DNA of 64,000 nucleotides, from contig NC_088316.1 in the NCBI RefSeq assembly GCF_910592395.1, forward strand, positions 14,694,001 to 14,758,000, read 5' to 3'. Below are positions 48,377-63,342 of the stretch, in pieces (the first letter of the stretch is position 1; each line of letters opens with the position of its first letter). The notes beneath the pieces are model-generated. The model was not told the origin of the DNA and did no database searches. It saw nothing but the letters and a program-made list of their open reading frames with translations. The position numbers and the translations under genes were made by a program. This DNA is from Lineus longissimus (Eukaryota > Nemertea > Pilidiophora > Heteronemertea > Lineidae).

Positions 48377-50276
48377 CTGTGAAGATAAAGGAGAGAAACC
48401 TGGTTAGTGAAAGCTGGATACTCGAATCAACAGTGGATGATCGCTGGCACTGATGGAGAATTAGAAGAATCACGTCGGAAATGCTGGGAAGAAACCTTCA
48501 ACGACAGTTTACAAACATTTGTTTATGTCTGCAGGGTCCACGTTGTCGGTTTCGCAGAATGCCTCAGTAAGATGCTTACGTACCTTAACCAAGTATTTTG
48601 TAAGAGAGGCATTAAGCTGGCGTACATTGTACACTGTATCTTTGGACGAAGCAAAATGTTTAATTTGATAGGGCTCGCGGGATGGATACGACAATGTCAA
48701 CCTAAAGTGTTAAATTTGCCAGGAGCAAGCTTTTCTTCAGTCGTTGATAAGCAGATGTGACGGAAAAAAACTCTCATGACGGATGGGTATACTTCGTCCA
48801 TATAAGAAAGTAGGGGTTGGGAATGTATTGTACGTTTAGTGATAAAAAACGTTCCAGCGATCATCCACTGATAGATGGTCAGGCCGTAATGGACTTAGCC
48901 TTTGAGGTGTCACTCGCACTGAATCTATCAATGTATCAGGACGAAAAAAAGGCAGTGCATTCTGCTATTCTGTTGATTTGGAGGTGTCTGGCTCTGGCAA
49001 AAGAAGCTTGGTTGGAGGTAGGGCTTATAGACCAACCTAAATCCACAAATTTATACGGTTTTGCGGGATATGTGGGTTTTTGCGAGACTATAGACAAGAG
49101 TCAGGGGTCCGAATTATAGTCTCCAGGTCTAAAATGCACAGATAGTTAACTGTGGCTGGTCACCAGACTAAGTAATCTGGTGAAAGAACTACCAATCGCT
49201 ACCCAAGCGAAAACCATGTCTCTCAGCGCAATGTGACAAATCGCAAAAGTACTCTGTTAACACGATAAGCTAGACCAAAAAGATGCAATGTTAGAAAGGT
49301 AACAAGAGTACGGCGAGCTCTTTGAAGTTCAATACCTTCCTACACATCATTACGGTAGACAGATATCTCTCTGTAGAACCCCCCAGTAACCTGGTTGTCA
49401 TTGTTCTAGTTTTTTCCATTACCGCCACATCTATATAAGCTTACCTCGATAAAACATTTTCGTTCATAGTGTATAAAACTTGAGTCAGCCACGTGGGAGT
49501 TTATCACTCCGCGATATTAAAAGACTTTCTTCTTTTTTTGTTAGCTTTGAAGATTAACTAGAAATATCTCGGGAGTGTTTCACGTAAAGACATGTTTTGT
49601 CTACAGGATTTTTACAAGCAACACCTTGCCTCTGCAGAATCTTTGCTGCTGCACTAACCTAGACAGCTATAGTCATTTCGTTTACGTTTTGTCCGCATTG
49701 TTTTGGGCTCTGGGGCGCGAACTACTGTTTGGATTTCTTAGTTGAAGTTATTCGTAACGTAAAAACCAACAACACTTTTTGATGTAATAATCCTAAAAGC
49801 AGCTATTTCACCCTGTATATAGCTGAGCGATTAGATTCACTAGCTGGGCTGACGGATTAACCTAGGCGACCTTGTCCACCTTATGACCACTTGACCCAAG
49901 CAGTCCAATAACTCCGGACTAAACGCGAATTATCCCTTGCTGGCTACGGTTTCATCTATCTTCTATCTCATTATCAGTGATTAAGAGAGTAGCTAGGGTC
50001 ATCAATGTTGCTAATCTAGCTCGGATGATCGTAGCGCCGAGGTTATACGGGGATCAATGTGGCTCTCTGGGCCTTCCTCTTGTACAGCAACGGTGAAATG
50101 AAGTACATGTATTCGCCAGATGGAGTTTTTCACTGCCACCCCGTTGCAGAAAGCAACGACATCAAAAACTGAAGAATCATGTAGACATGGTAAAGTTTCT
50201 TCAACTTCCTTCATGAAGTGTCATTACGTTCCCCGAAGTTAAAATAAATCAGGCTTAGCCCAATATAATACGCGGT

Positions 50277-50320
50277 CTATTGTCTTTAAACAAAGCCAGC
50301 TCGCGCAATGGCCAGAACTC
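50277..50320 (-). repeat. Dispersed repeat, copy 3 (reverse)
   Basis: The reverse complement reads GCGAGCTGGCTTTGTTTAAA followed by GACAATA. This matches the cores of the copies at 35145-35245 and 60575-60657. Homology fades outside about 45 bp. Confidence 0.6.
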
Positions 50321-50576
50321 CCATTACGAGACAGCTTTCTTGGGGGTCGATATCGCAAATAGACGTAGAGATCATTACATGTGACTGCTGCTTTTACAAG
50401 CCGGCAATAAAGAGTTAACAACACTCTGGTGTACACTACAACATCGAGCGAGAAAAACAACGGAATAATTTCCGGGGAAATTGAGATGCAATCAATCTCG
50501 TCGTCAACAAGCTTGTTGGAGCGATCAAATCAGATCACTGATGTGATGATATGTAACCTATCATGTTTGTATCAGT

Positions 50577-50895
50577 GGCCAATCAACCTCGCAGTGTGGG
50601 GGATATCGATATAGTGTGGGGTGGTCGGTGGAATCAAGTTGCGACGAGACGCGCGGGGACAGATATTGGTGACGGCTTGTCCTGTTTTTAGGCGAGAGCT
50701 ACCGGAGATGGAAACTGGAATCAACGTCAGGAGCCAATCAACCTCTTAGTGCGAGGGGTATCGACACTAGAATTGGATGATTGGTGGGTTATTTTTGCAT
50801 GCAGATCAAAATGCAGCAGATATTGGTGACAACGTGTTGAGTTACGTCTTGTTTTCTGGGCAAGGCTAGCATTGTTACTGATCGCGGCTTGGGAA
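50577..50895. repeat. Imperfect direct repeat, unit about 155 bp, two copies
   Basis: GCCAATCAACCTC followed by AGTG-GGGG-TATCGA begins near 50577 and again near 50731. In each unit CAGATATTGGTGAC follows about 80 bp later, then a TCTTGTTTT/TCCTGTTTTT and GGC-AGGCTA stretch. The two units are strongly diverged, so the duplication is old. Confidence 0.75.
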
Positions 50896-53800
50896 AAAGA
50901 CACTAGAAACATCGTAACTAGGAATAAAACGATTTAGACTCCTTGTTTTTTCCCATTTCGTGTTCATTTATTACCAAACAACCTCCACAGAATGCACTTT
51001 TACACACAGCTTCCTCATCACAAGCCTGTGGATACATGGATAAATTCCGCTCATCTGATTACTAATCACATAAAATAGATTCTATATGATTGAATAGTAG
51101 ACTCTTCCACATGGCCAACATTCAATTTTCTGTGTTCATCATGAGCCCTAAGCGAATCATAGTGAAAACTGAATCAGTGTTTTGTCTAACCAAGTGGACA
51201 TTTATCAGATCGTCTATTTAAGATCTCGATTTATAAAGTTTATTACTGCTCTATAGTCCATTTCAAGAGAAAATAACACTCGGAGTTTGTGGAGAAAGTG
51301 CAGCAGATGGACACTATTTCATCTTCATCTGAAACTTCCGAGGTACCTCCTCCACACTGGTTTATGATCGTACAAGCCCCAACGTATTGACGCCGGAACC
51401 GTTTCGCTTTCTTAACCTCTCAGTTGCTACACACAGATGTTTCTCCAGCGCAGGCGTATTTTCCCGATTCAGTAACACGCGCCTATCACTTAATCCTCAT
51501 CGAGTTTCCTCCACAACAAGATCTCACCGAATCCAATTGTCCGCCTTATCGTGTCATATAAACGACACTTGTCAATTATGTAAAAATCCTTGCCGGCAAC
51601 CGCGTCACCTCGTTGGTTCGAGTGAGCAAATCTGCTGCAGCTTGCGGTGATTAAAAGCTCTTGCCCTCTACTTGGACACCCCAATCCATCTTCTATTTTC
51701 TGTACCGAAATCGAATGACTTTATCTAATGGAGCCCGATTCGATTTGGTTTTGGCTAAAGCTCGCTTTATCATGGCATACTGAAGAAAATACAGCCCAAC
51801 TCCAGGCCAGCTCTAAATAATCGCAATTTTTTTTCCAATATTTTCTTTAACCAAATGAATGTTTCTCTTATCCATTTGCATATCACTATTCTTTGAGCAA
51901 AATACGGGGAATCAAAGCAAGCGCATTGTTATTGCACTGTTTCTTTAAGTAAAACTCGGGCAAGGTTTACTTCGGTAATAGCCAAGGGGTTTTAGGCCGT
52001 CACCTTTACCCCCTATTATGGTAATGAACATGGTCCGATTCTATTGTTTTCCTTGTAAACCGGAAGAAAGTGGACCAACGACACGAATTACTCCACCGGT
52101 TTGTGCGAGCACTTCTTGTCAGCGTTGTAGCATTGTCTCTGGTCCGCTCAAGCCAACTACAAGAAGAAACTGCTATTGAGTGATGATTTGGTATTCTAGT
52201 TGTCGTTTTAATTCGGCAGCCAGTTGGCTCGTATTCCGCAGGGAATGTCCCTAGACGTCGTAACCAGCCCTGATTAAACTGTGCCGTGAAAACAGAAAGA
52301 GGTTTACGGGCCAGACATTGGCGGACTCTGCAGAGTGATGCTTCGAATTTGATATCTCTGGGTATGTGGGCTTCCAGAAAACAAGGAAAATGCTTTGGGG
52401 ACTTCAAATGCATTACATCGTACCGAGTTTTTGGTTATGTGACAGGCCATATTAAGTCAGGTTGTTGTCAAAGAATGGTCAGTTCATCAACAAAAGCCAG
52501 AGTCATTATCAGCTATCCATATAATACACATATCGCACTTTTAAAATGTGTTTTTTTTCAGTCTCTACGGAGTTCAACTGTTGATTGGTTTCATACGTTT
52601 TTGCCATTTAGAATATATTATCTTCTAAAAGCTACTTTATGGGGCCAAAGCGGACCTGACTGGCCGCCAATTGCCTCCACCCCAGGCAAAAGATACCAAA
52701 ATTGGGGAAGCAGAATCTGACAGCGGTATTGCCAAGGGAGCGGTTCCGGCTAACACGTAATTAGAAATCGATGCATAACTAGAAGGGTGTAATTACGCGG
52801 ATTCTGCACGCCATTTGACGGGGCCTCCAAGGAATGACGATGAGCCGTTTGTTTATGCGCTTGAAATCAACAAGTCTGTTAGCCAGACTGGACTTGTTGC
52901 ATATTACGATTGAATCAATCTATGAGTCAATGGCACAGTAATAGGTGTTGAGTAACGCTGCCTCACAAATTCTTCCACTTTCACGTAAAGATAGGCAATG
53001 AATAAAACGATATCAAAATGACATACATGTAGTGGTATTATCAAATTCAGCAATGTTGGCGTCAATTAGGTCGGCAATCTTAACCGCTATTACATCAGCA
53101 TCACTCTCACAACATATTTTCCCCAAGCCTTTCTTGAGGCAATTCATGATTCATCTCCCGTACCATCATCGTAAGTATCTAATTCGCAAGAATGCTACAT
53201 AATAAGGATATATCGCAGCAATGTTAGTATAAGTTTGGTCAATTAGGGCCGGCCTCTGGCACTTGCGCGTATTAATCACAGTGTTCCACTCTGTCTCCGA
53301 TCATGTTATTGCCCCGGCGTAAGAGGTCGAGCGTGATTGGGTTAGAGTTACGCGGTGAGGTCTTATTGATAGCAGTTTCAGGAGATTGAATTAGAACCAA
53401 GATCGAGAAGTGAAGCCATAGATTAGGTGCGATCCTGCCCCGAGCATTTCATCTTTAAGAGAATCCACGACTACTTTACCTCCCTGTACATGTTAGTGTG
53501 TCTGATTTCGAAGTGTATGTAATTTACTTACTAAAAGCAATCATTCAATAAATTTTGTATTTGCTTATAGAATTGGATTTTATCCATTTTAGACCAATCG
53601 GGTAATTTGTCTGTTCGACTTGAGAATTGCGTTATGTTGAATGACGCTTTAGTTGCTGTATTTACCCAAGACAAGCTTGAGTTTGAATACATGCATGTAG
53701 GTGAACGTAGTTATGAATCTCACATTGCCCCATAAATCATGATAAGGATATTAAAGTATCTGATGCTGACGTGCATTCCCGCTTTTTGTGACAAACTGTA

Positions 53801-56800
53801 CAAACAATTCACAACGAACTTGCCCATAAAACACACACCATTGAATCTATCCACAACATCACAACAGAAGCCATATCTCTGCAATCGCATGGAATGATAT
53901 TATATTCTGATTAATCACAATACGACGCCATTTTTTCCACTCATCTGCAGACCGAAATCCCACGGAGGCCGGGGAACGCGGAGTTATTTGTCGTTTTGTG
54001 TTATCATAAAATAACATTATCAAAATTGGTCGCTTATTTTGTCGATTAGTCTTAGTTATGTTTTTTGATGAGGTATCAGTGCAGGGATTAATCTGCCCAG
54101 TCACGTAAATGACTCTGAGGACACCGATATCATATGGATTGGGCTCACGGGCGTACCCTGCATGAACTAATGTATATTTGCGCTGGAATGTCGTAGCATT
54201 CCGGGTTATTATCCTTGGTATGTCCTCATCAATAAATCAGGCTTGACATAACCATCGACACTCAATACCTGATCTACAGATCATCCTGTCAATGACATGA
54301 TTCCTTTAGCTAATCCATGGCAGCTAATCATTCATGTCACCTATTATTTCACAGAATGTCCCCAAAATCCCTGACTGGATGAGCCATCAGCAGCCACGAC
54401 TGGCATTCGATCTGGTAAGCAGCTCAGCGGACGCTAGCTTTCATTACAACATTTTACCTTTTACCATATCTTATGTCAGAAAGACTCATACAACTTTTCA
54501 ACCACATCATTCTTGTTCATGTATTTTTGTGTATCGTTCAATAGAAAACGTTGAACAGCTTATAGATACATCTTCCTTAACTGGAAGTACAGCATGGCTT
54601 ACGATAGAAATTCGCAACCGTCTCCTCGTTTATGAAGAAGATATTATACATTTTTATGAATGTTCGAATAGAAACAGACTCAGATTTCCAACTGTAATCA
54701 ACAGGTATCTATGTTTCAAAAAACAAAACTAAATCCTTCTATTGTAAATATCCGCAACAAACTCCAACCACCATGAAAGCGAAGGACAAAAATCGTCTGA
54801 AATCACTCTGAATGAGTCATCCATTGTGACATAAGCCTCCGAAAATCCGCCAGCTACAAATGCCAAAGAGGAAGATGACTGTAATCTTGGTTATTATGGC
54901 AAGATTACCAACATCAGCCACACAAAATGCCCACACCGCGAGAAAAAGTCCGACACATCCTCCAATTACTTAGGAAGTCCATTACAGGGAAACCGCAATG
55001 CGGAAGACGTTAGCCACGAGTATCCTCTCGGCAGTGATTCCAGACTTACATGGTTGGAAAAGACGTACCTTGTCTGCATGCAATGTACATGTGATCTGAT
55101 AGATTTCCGGCAAGGACGAACAAGAGGTATAGTGGTACATCAGCAACATAACAAGCAAAGGCATGATGGAGGTTATGGTGGGGAAATTGGTCGTTTATTA
55201 ACGTTCCCAACTTCGTGCTTTGTGCATGTCTAGACTCTGTTGGCCATTTATAAGACTGAGTTACTTCGTAACGTGGTAACAACTTCATAAAATACTGGTT
55301 ATAGATAGTCTTACCAATGTTTTACGGATATCACAAATTGATGACAGAGTTTCTCTGAAACATCATACGTTTACGAAGTAAGTGTTCTGCCTACAAATGA
55401 ATTGCTTTGCCTGTCCATAGGGTGGCAGCTACAAAGTCACCGTTTTACTCATGTTGTCATTCTGACTGCCGTACCTTATTGAGGAAGTATCCAATCTAAT
55501 AGCAATGATGTATCTTCTGAGACTCTACTTCATCCAAACGGCATTACCTAGCATTGAAGCAGTTGAGTTATGATCACTGGGAACACGCCGGGCGGGTGTT
55601 TGGCTCTGACTGGCTACGCTCAATTGATATTTGAGCCAAACAAATTTGCTTCACGTTTCGGGTAGATCATTAGCACGTTAGGGAATAGCATGCAGAATTA
55701 TGAGGTTGGGCTGCGGAAGAGAATGACATAGAATTTCCGGCGATAACTGACACAACAACAGTTTTCCCTCTGTTTTAACTGTTTTTGAAAGAGTAGAATG
55801 GGACTAGAATCAATGGTGACAGATAGCTAAAGCTAGAACTATGTTTAAAACATGCTTCACCGGAAAGATGGCAATGGCTTGCACCTCGACAAGAAGTCAT
55901 CATTTATTTGAAGTGGCGCTTTCACGTAAAGTGAGACGTATTCGCATTGACTCGCGATATAGTCAGCCAGCGGCTTCAGTGGTTGACGGAGCCAGCCACG
56001 TTCCAGGGGTTCCTTGCTCCACATGTGTTGACACAAGTATGCATATCTAGTACTTAATATGACCTCGGGGATGTTATAGCCTGATCTTCGATTCGGTGGA
56101 GGGATTCAGGGATAGGAATATGCCTTATGACTTATGCATGTGAATTATGTATGCATGTATAGGAGTTGGCGGCCAAAATGGAGCATGTATAGTTGGTGAT
56201 AGATGTATCAATGGGTCAGGGTCGCATTGCCAGGTTTTTGATGGAATGATGTTGTTTCGTCTAGACTGTTCTTCGCTTTGATCCTACGGGGCTTATAGCA
56301 CGCTATCATGTTTTGAGGTGATTGCTTAACTGCAAATCCTCGGTGATATGTGATCGGAAACAGAACCACGGAATCTAGTATTCACCAATGCAGTACAACG
56401 TTTAACGCGTTTTGGCTGTTGCATTTCCATCTACCGTTCAGGGCAAGTTGTCCTTACGGTGAAAGTTATCTATTGAGCAGATGGGAATCAAACGCTCAAA
56501 GCAAGAATATGCAATCCTTCGCCAAGTTCATTTCATATTGCACTGCGTTAACCTCTTATGTCGTACGCACTAATGAGCTGCACAACGAAGTAAGGAATCA
56601 TCCCCACCAACATGACACATGCACATGGAACAAACTACAAATGACGTTTAACACTACAAAATACGTCACTCTAAAGATGGTTGCTTTTATCTGTCCTGAC
56701 GTGTTACATGTCCCTAAAGACCTGTAGCGCTGTAATAGCTTTTTCAGTTGCCTAATTGGCATCTTGACTTATCTAGTCACAACTCATCTCATTTATTTCA

Positions 56801-59800
56801 ATCATGCACGAGAGACGCCACAAAAACAGTCATTAAAAACAACCGTGGAATCTAATTAATATGCCATTCCGTAAAAATATTGATGAGTTTATTCATTAGT
56901 GAACTTGCAACTGTGCTGCTATATCCATAGCTGTCAAACGCGATAAATGGAGTTGAGTATGCAGAGGAATTTGTACTCAATTTTTGCAAGAACAACATCA
57001 AGGGCAGACAAGGTCATGAAAGTATAGAGATCATCTCTCTCAATTTTGCAGGGTCAAGGCCGGAGTACGCGTTATTTTATTGGACATAGCAATGCTCAGC
57101 TTCTGTTGTGCTTCTCGCCCGCAAGGCGGCGCTCATCAAAGCTTAATTCAACTCGACTAATCAGTGTAAACAATCAAGCAGAAAGTGAGTTCATGTACTC
57201 GAGTGAACATCACATTATGGCCCTCGGGAATTCAGATTATCATCCGTTGCAGAGTAGAGATGAGTCAACTAAACCGCTATGAATTAATCCGAAGAGACAT
57301 CTCGTCACCAGAGGATCCGCCGCCATGTTGGAATCAACAGGAGCCCGTATGTCAACAAGTTGTCGTCTGCGTTCAGTTCGCGGCTTGAAGTGGGAAATGC
57401 AGCGCGAAATAAGATGCAAATTGTGGTCTTGATAGGAAGTCATCCTTTGAGAGTGAGCGGTGAGACAGTTCAAATCAATGATAATCGAATGGAATCCGAT
57501 CAAACTGGTTGGTGTCCCAGTTAGTAAACACTCAAAAGATTATTGGAACGTCTGCTGTTTTCATCCGGGAACTCTAAGACACGTTGGTTGGAACTGTTGT
57601 TTGTTTTGGTTGGACTGTTCCAAAAAATGTCAATATGTTAGAGGCAGTGAACTTAATAAAAAGAAGAAAACTATGAAGATAGCAGGACGGGTCCTGTCAT
57701 CATCACACACAATCACAAATTGTCACCTCTGGTCCAAGAGATGCATTATCCCTACTCCTTTCAAAAACCGATATCCAGATCAGTCAAATTTTGACCAGAT
57801 AACGAAATTGGCGTTCAATTGCATATCCTGGAGCTCGATTCTCTTCTACAAAACCAATGTTCAGAAACCGAATGATTTTATGATTAACGAGATTTGACAG
57901 TCTCATCAACTATTGACTACATGTAGATCAGTGATGTAAATAGAGATGAACCACTCACCACGAATATTTGGAAATGACAACTTGTGAGGCACCTCGTTTT
58001 CCAGTCCTGGTTAACTTGACAAGACCGACGCAGTATCTTTTCTCAAAAGGTGGGTTGGAATAATAATGGATCATGTACTTTATTAAACAGGCTTATTCTT
58101 GCCGCTTTTCCTTCGCTGATGAACGGGTTTTGTCCTGTAGTCAAACCTATCTACAGATCAAGGTCCGGTATCAACCTACCGGCTCACCCCGGGACATCGA
58201 GGCGAGACGAGATATTGGCATTAAATCATTAAGTGAAGTCAATGCGATGCGCAGCAAGTACGTGACACCACTTTAACGGAATCAGTACGTCATCACGCTC
58301 AATACAAAGACCCCTCATTACAACCCGATGACACCTCTGATGAGTCTAGTGGGGTACCAGCAGATCTATCTCTGTCACAGCCTAGCGGTGATACCACCAA
58401 TTTGCCTGTCCTTGTTGAGGATAATGGTGGTCCAATCATTCGCGTTGCCGGGGTATTGGTACCCACTGTGACAACCCATCTTATAGGATGAAGTAATTGT
58501 GGCTTTAAACCCACGGCTGGCTTACTGTGCACCGCAAGAGGTGAGACACTTCCAGCTGCATGACAACGGCTTGCAAATGATGACGAAGACTATTGGAGAC
58601 ATATTAGAGGTATTGAGGTCGTCATATCACTTACAAAATGTAGATCGTCCAAGTCTTCCATCAGAGCAAAGGTTAAATCATTTGGCCGTGACACCAAATT
58701 TGTACAAAACCTCGATTGCTGTAAATAAACGTGTCTCTAAAGATAAATGCTATCTCGTCAAAGTCAGCAGGCTACCGCTTCTGACTGCGCAGAATCAGGC
58801 TTTTGGGGACGGTTATGTAGTCACAATCCGCGGGGCAGTGAGAATGTCAACTTATCCAAAATCAATGTCCTTTCTCATCGAATCTCGATCCGGAAATGTC
58901 TCTTCAAAATCAATCAGTGGCGATCAATCCGCGATATTTGATTTTATTGATTTTTATTGAATGGTCATAGATTAGTATTTTTAACTGATTGCCCGAATTG
59001 TTGATTGGGTGGATGGGCTTCCATCAATATTCGGACGAAGTGCTGTCTCACAGCCGACCTTAGACATGTCAAGTTTATTTATTGTCAGTTAGTCTTGGAG
59101 TGGCTCTTGCTTGATTTGATTATGTGGGTGTAGGCGGCCAACGCGTAGGTAATTGGCAAACTCTATCTGGGATAGGCCAGCACGTACAGCGCATCTTCGA
59201 TCTTTTGAAACATTCGCTGTTTGATCTTCTCTAATTTTCTCGAAAAGACCCCATCTTCCACAGTTTTGATGATCCCAATAAATGGTAGATTAAACAAGGG
59301 GCAGTTACGTGCTGGTTGATAAAGTTACATGGTAAAACTCATGATGGTTTAAGGTATTGGTAATGGTAATGGATAATCCTTGCTTTGATACCAAGGACGG
59401 TCTTGACCTGAAATCTGTTCGGGCCAATGCTTTTGTACACACGAATGACAGATTTTTCCATGACTGGAGACTTGTCCTCAGATTTTTAGTGTCGTACCAG
59501 TTTGAATCAATTAGTATTCAAAACTGGAATTTTATGACTCAGCGGAAAGCAACTGTTAACAATTGTTCTCAATTAAACACCGGGTTTTAAAAAATACACT
59601 CTCAATTGTAATAATTGGCACCCAATTTGCTTCCGAAAATTCTCACTAGCGGTTAATTGTAGCACTGCAGGTGATGGGTGCATCATTTTAAGGTGACTCA
59701 CTAAAAGCATGGGAATGGTATTATTGTCAATTTGTACGATAATGGTCTTAATTGGTTTATTTTGAGAAAAACATCATGTTAATAAAACACGGCGGCGTCA

Positions 59801-60574
59801 GTGACGTCCGGGAGGAGCCTACTTGAAATGTGGAGCAGAGTCCGCCAATGACAACTATAACCAACGCGCCGTTGAGGCAAATATCCGCGTCTTACAGCGT
59901 ACAATCATTGATTCTGCAGGAGACAACTTATAATTATGAGAAAATGAACTGTTTGAAGATTCTTTGAGAGAATCGAAGAATCCTTCTGGTGATGCTGCTC
60001 GGATACCACAAATCGACCCGATTAAGCCACCAAACTCCAACAATATGTCCTCAAGGAGCTTTCGCATCACAGTTATTGATTGACCTGAGGTAAACTATCC
60101 CTCACAAGAGCTAACAGATTGGCCAAAATCAAGCGGCCGAATTCCGGGCACGTCCGGACCATGTTCCAAGACTCAAGACAGACAGACAACATGATTAAAT
60201 CATGTAATACACAGAGTAATCTAATTATTCATTGCAAGGGAATTGGTCGATAAAAACGGCATAATTTGGCCTGATCGATCCCCATCCGGCTGCAGCGGGA
60301 CTTGGACTGATCCCTGGTTGTGCCATGGACTCGCGATATATCTACCTTCTGCCCAATTTGAGCGCTCCATCTTTTGCAAGGGCTGGCATGAATACCGGCC
60401 AAGCATTACAACTGATGTCATTCTGTTCCTTTTTTTGCATCAAAATCTCTTAAAAACTCAGCAAAGTCATGAGGCTGAGAACTTAAGGTCAGTTCCATTA
60501 CAGAGGCAAGAACGGAGCCCCCATTGAGTTTGTCTGGCCTTGCTCGTTTAGGCCTATCGACTGTTTCGCGGGGT

Positions 60575-60657
60575 CAATGTTATCAAGATTTGCCCTAAGA
60601 CAGTTAAACACTGGAATTTCGTCCCAGGTGCGAGCGGGCTTTGTATAAAGACAACAG
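60575..60657 (+). repeat. Dispersed repeat, copy 2
   Basis: It shares the order GATTTGCCCT, GGAA-TTT, GTGCGAGCGGGCTTTGT and AAAGACAA with 35145-35245 over about 80 bp. It is one of three family members in the window. Confidence 0.65.
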
Positions 60658-62000
60658 GCCTTAATTCTTTTAATTGATGTGTAAACCTGGTGGTGCAGCC
60701 TGGGCGACCTCTCGTTGAGTTCTACCAGAAAAACGTTTCTTCGGATTTTTCTGCATTCCTTTACATCTACATTCAAAAGAGGCAGCAGCTCCATATAATA
60801 GTCTTAAGGTTTACCTCATTTCCTTCTTATAAAGGTTACCATATTTCCTTCTCTGTAGCTGTTTTGTCCTATTTAAGAGACAGCAATTTTTAACTGTGTC
60901 ATTCTGTATCGGATCAGCTACTACAAAGCCGCGTAACCGAAATAAGCACTTTGTAACATTCACCATTAGATAACCATTGAGAATGCCAGCAGCTTCCATT
61001 CATACGGTACAAATGCAACATGAGATTCTGCACATCGAGTCATAGCGGTAACAAAGCAGCCATTCTCTCTCGAGATACGCATCAGTCTCGTCAACTCCCC
61101 AGATAGCGACTGAGAAAAGTATCAGCTATTTGTAGATAGCATCAACTAGAATATGATGTAATCAAATTCCACTTTATATAACCAAACCGTTGTCTTGTCG
61201 ACAATTTTGACGTCGCTCTTTAATCAAATTTAGAATTACGTTCTATTCCATTGAGAGCAATAGCGAACGGATTATATGGTATCATATGATGAGTTCGATT
61301 GATTAGACCGGAGGCTTGAATTTGAATGGCTGCATCTACGAGGAGATATTGTCCGTAGTTGCATAAAGTACGGATAGTAATTCAAGGCCAGAGACATCCA
61401 TAATTAGTGTCCTTCAATGTTAGTTGATACTTGCAACTATGTAGAGAAATTAGGGCGCAATGATATCATTTTCCCATTCTTTTTAGAGGATTGTTTGGTG
61501 TGTTTGATTTCATGCTTCATCTCGGGCAGAAGCAGCAGTAGGCCCCAAAAACAATGTTGATGCTTCAAATGCAGCGTCTGCAAAACCTCAGTGCGACAAC
61601 GTGGCAGCGACCTCGTCGTCCCGACGCCTGTGTACTTTATCATTTCACAGTGAAATAGTATCTCGATCGTTATTTTAGAACGACCTTGAAGAATGGCATA
61701 ATTGCGCATCGCCCCATCCTCTGCCGCCAATAGGCCCATCAAGGCGCCACGCCCGACAATCCCGCGATAACTGGCGCGCGTGAGCCTTGTTAGCCAAAAG
61801 GCAGGCTATACCGCCCCGCGCGGATTCAGAGACGTCACGGCAAGGATGGAAATTGGTTTATGACCGACTCTTAGATCATTATCTCTTTGGATGATTTGCA
61901 GGCAATGTTGGTAAAATATTGCTCTGATAAAGCGATCTGTTTGGATGAGAGTTGATTGTCGCTGGATGTAGCGGCACAAACACACGCATCGTTAATTGCA

Positions 62001-62160
62001 CAGCGACTTCGGGTGAGGACGGTGTACTAATGATATAATGCCGAAAGGAAACAACCTAAGTTCGAGCTGGGACATTTCTTTTGAGCAGCGACTTGGGTGG
62101 GGACGGTGTATGTACCAAAAGGAGACATCCATAGCTCTGGCGGGGACCTTTCTCTGAGTG
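62001..62160. repeat. Imperfect 85-bp tandem duplication
   Basis: CAGCGACTT-GGGT-GGACGGTGTA starts at 62001 and again at 62086. In both units it is followed by CC-AAAGGA-ACA and later by AGCT-GG-GGGAC. There are two units only. Confidence 0.75.
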
Positions 62161-63342
62161 CTTTCACTATAGACTTGGGAGGCTGAATGCTTGAACCCGC
62201 GGAGCCTGGGGACTACTTAAATCCTGAGTGACTCATCTTGGACATACCATGACAAAAATACGACATTACATACACTGTTCTGTAAAGGTTTCTTCACATA
62301 AAGGGTCATTAAATCAACATGAAATTTAATTACAACTTCATGTAATAAATAAGTGTCAAGATAGTGTGTCAAATCTAATCTATCCTAAAAGTCTTAAAAT
62401 TGCGAAAACAAAAACTGCCCCATCCGACATTAGTACAAGAGTATTTTCCGCATTAGAATCCTGAATCAGGTTCATTATTTTCCTCTTTGTGACGAGGTGG
62501 TTCTAATTATTAGCTAGAGTATACAATGACCAGTCAGTATAGAAATTATTAATGTTGTCGACAGCGGGTGGGAATCACTAATTAAAGACTATTCATTAGA
62601 TGTGTGGTTCTTATAAGTCTTCCTACGCAGCGATTCTAAGAGTTGGCTATTTTCGACCGAATATCGCCAATTAGGTCTCATTGATTCGAATGAACTTGCA
62701 TGACCCGGGGATAAATCTCATTAAGAACACATTGACGAAGATGTGTCGTGGTTAGCTAGGCTAGGCAGTTGAGGTAGGGATGGGCGTAAGGCTGATGTCA
62801 AATTTACGTTTATCCTTTCCAAATTCGCTTTGATTCCAAATTGATAGTAAGAAAGCGAGGCTCAGCTGAGCTTTCATTGGCCATGATTGCCACTAACTAA
62901 GCTATGATGAGCGCCTTCTCTCAGGCGCTTCAAGCAAACAATACGGCCCTTCAAATAGGGTGTTGCTAACTTCTGCTGGCCATTCACGTCATCAGTCCTT
63001 GATGGCTGAAAAGGTCCATCGAAGAGACATCTCTAAAGGACTGTGTTTTCCGCTTTAAAGTGAGCAACAGAGGCAACAGAAAGAGCATCTCTTACATCAT
63101 TTCCGGGAGCCCTGTCAGTGTGTAGAATTTTCGTCTTTACCTAGACAGTTCACCAATACCCTCTCCCCCTTCCACCACACCGCCTCCGCCACACAGCTAC
63201 TTAAAAGTATACGCAGCCGATTGATACGGTAGCTACGTGTTCCTCACTTCATTAGTTAACTATCTGACCGTGTAATCTTTAAAAGACTGATGTTCCTCTA
63301 ATTGGTCGTTAATGATACTTTGGATGTTCGCTGGACCGCACG

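Noticed and set aside
48377-48473. In-frame extension of exon 48106-48376 to an ATG at 48473
   Set aside because: A strong pyrimidine tract and acceptor (TATCTTCACAG) lie at 48377, and the extension does not read as a convincing signal peptide.
54334-54732. 132-codon plus-strand frame
   Set aside because: There is no recognisable domain or splice context, and a frame of this length is expected by chance in 64 kb.
54982-55164. Minus-strand frame starting MPLLVMLLMYHYTSC, considered as the missing signal-peptide exon of the gene at 37519-48376
   Set aside because: Its donor (AAG/GTACGT) leaves phase 0, whereas exon 48106-48376 needs phase 1, and the hydrophobic core is weak.
58499-58960. 153-codon plus-strand frame in the right-hand gene-free stretch
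   Set aside because: It begins at GTG and has no domain, signal peptide or splice partner; composition fits a chance frame.
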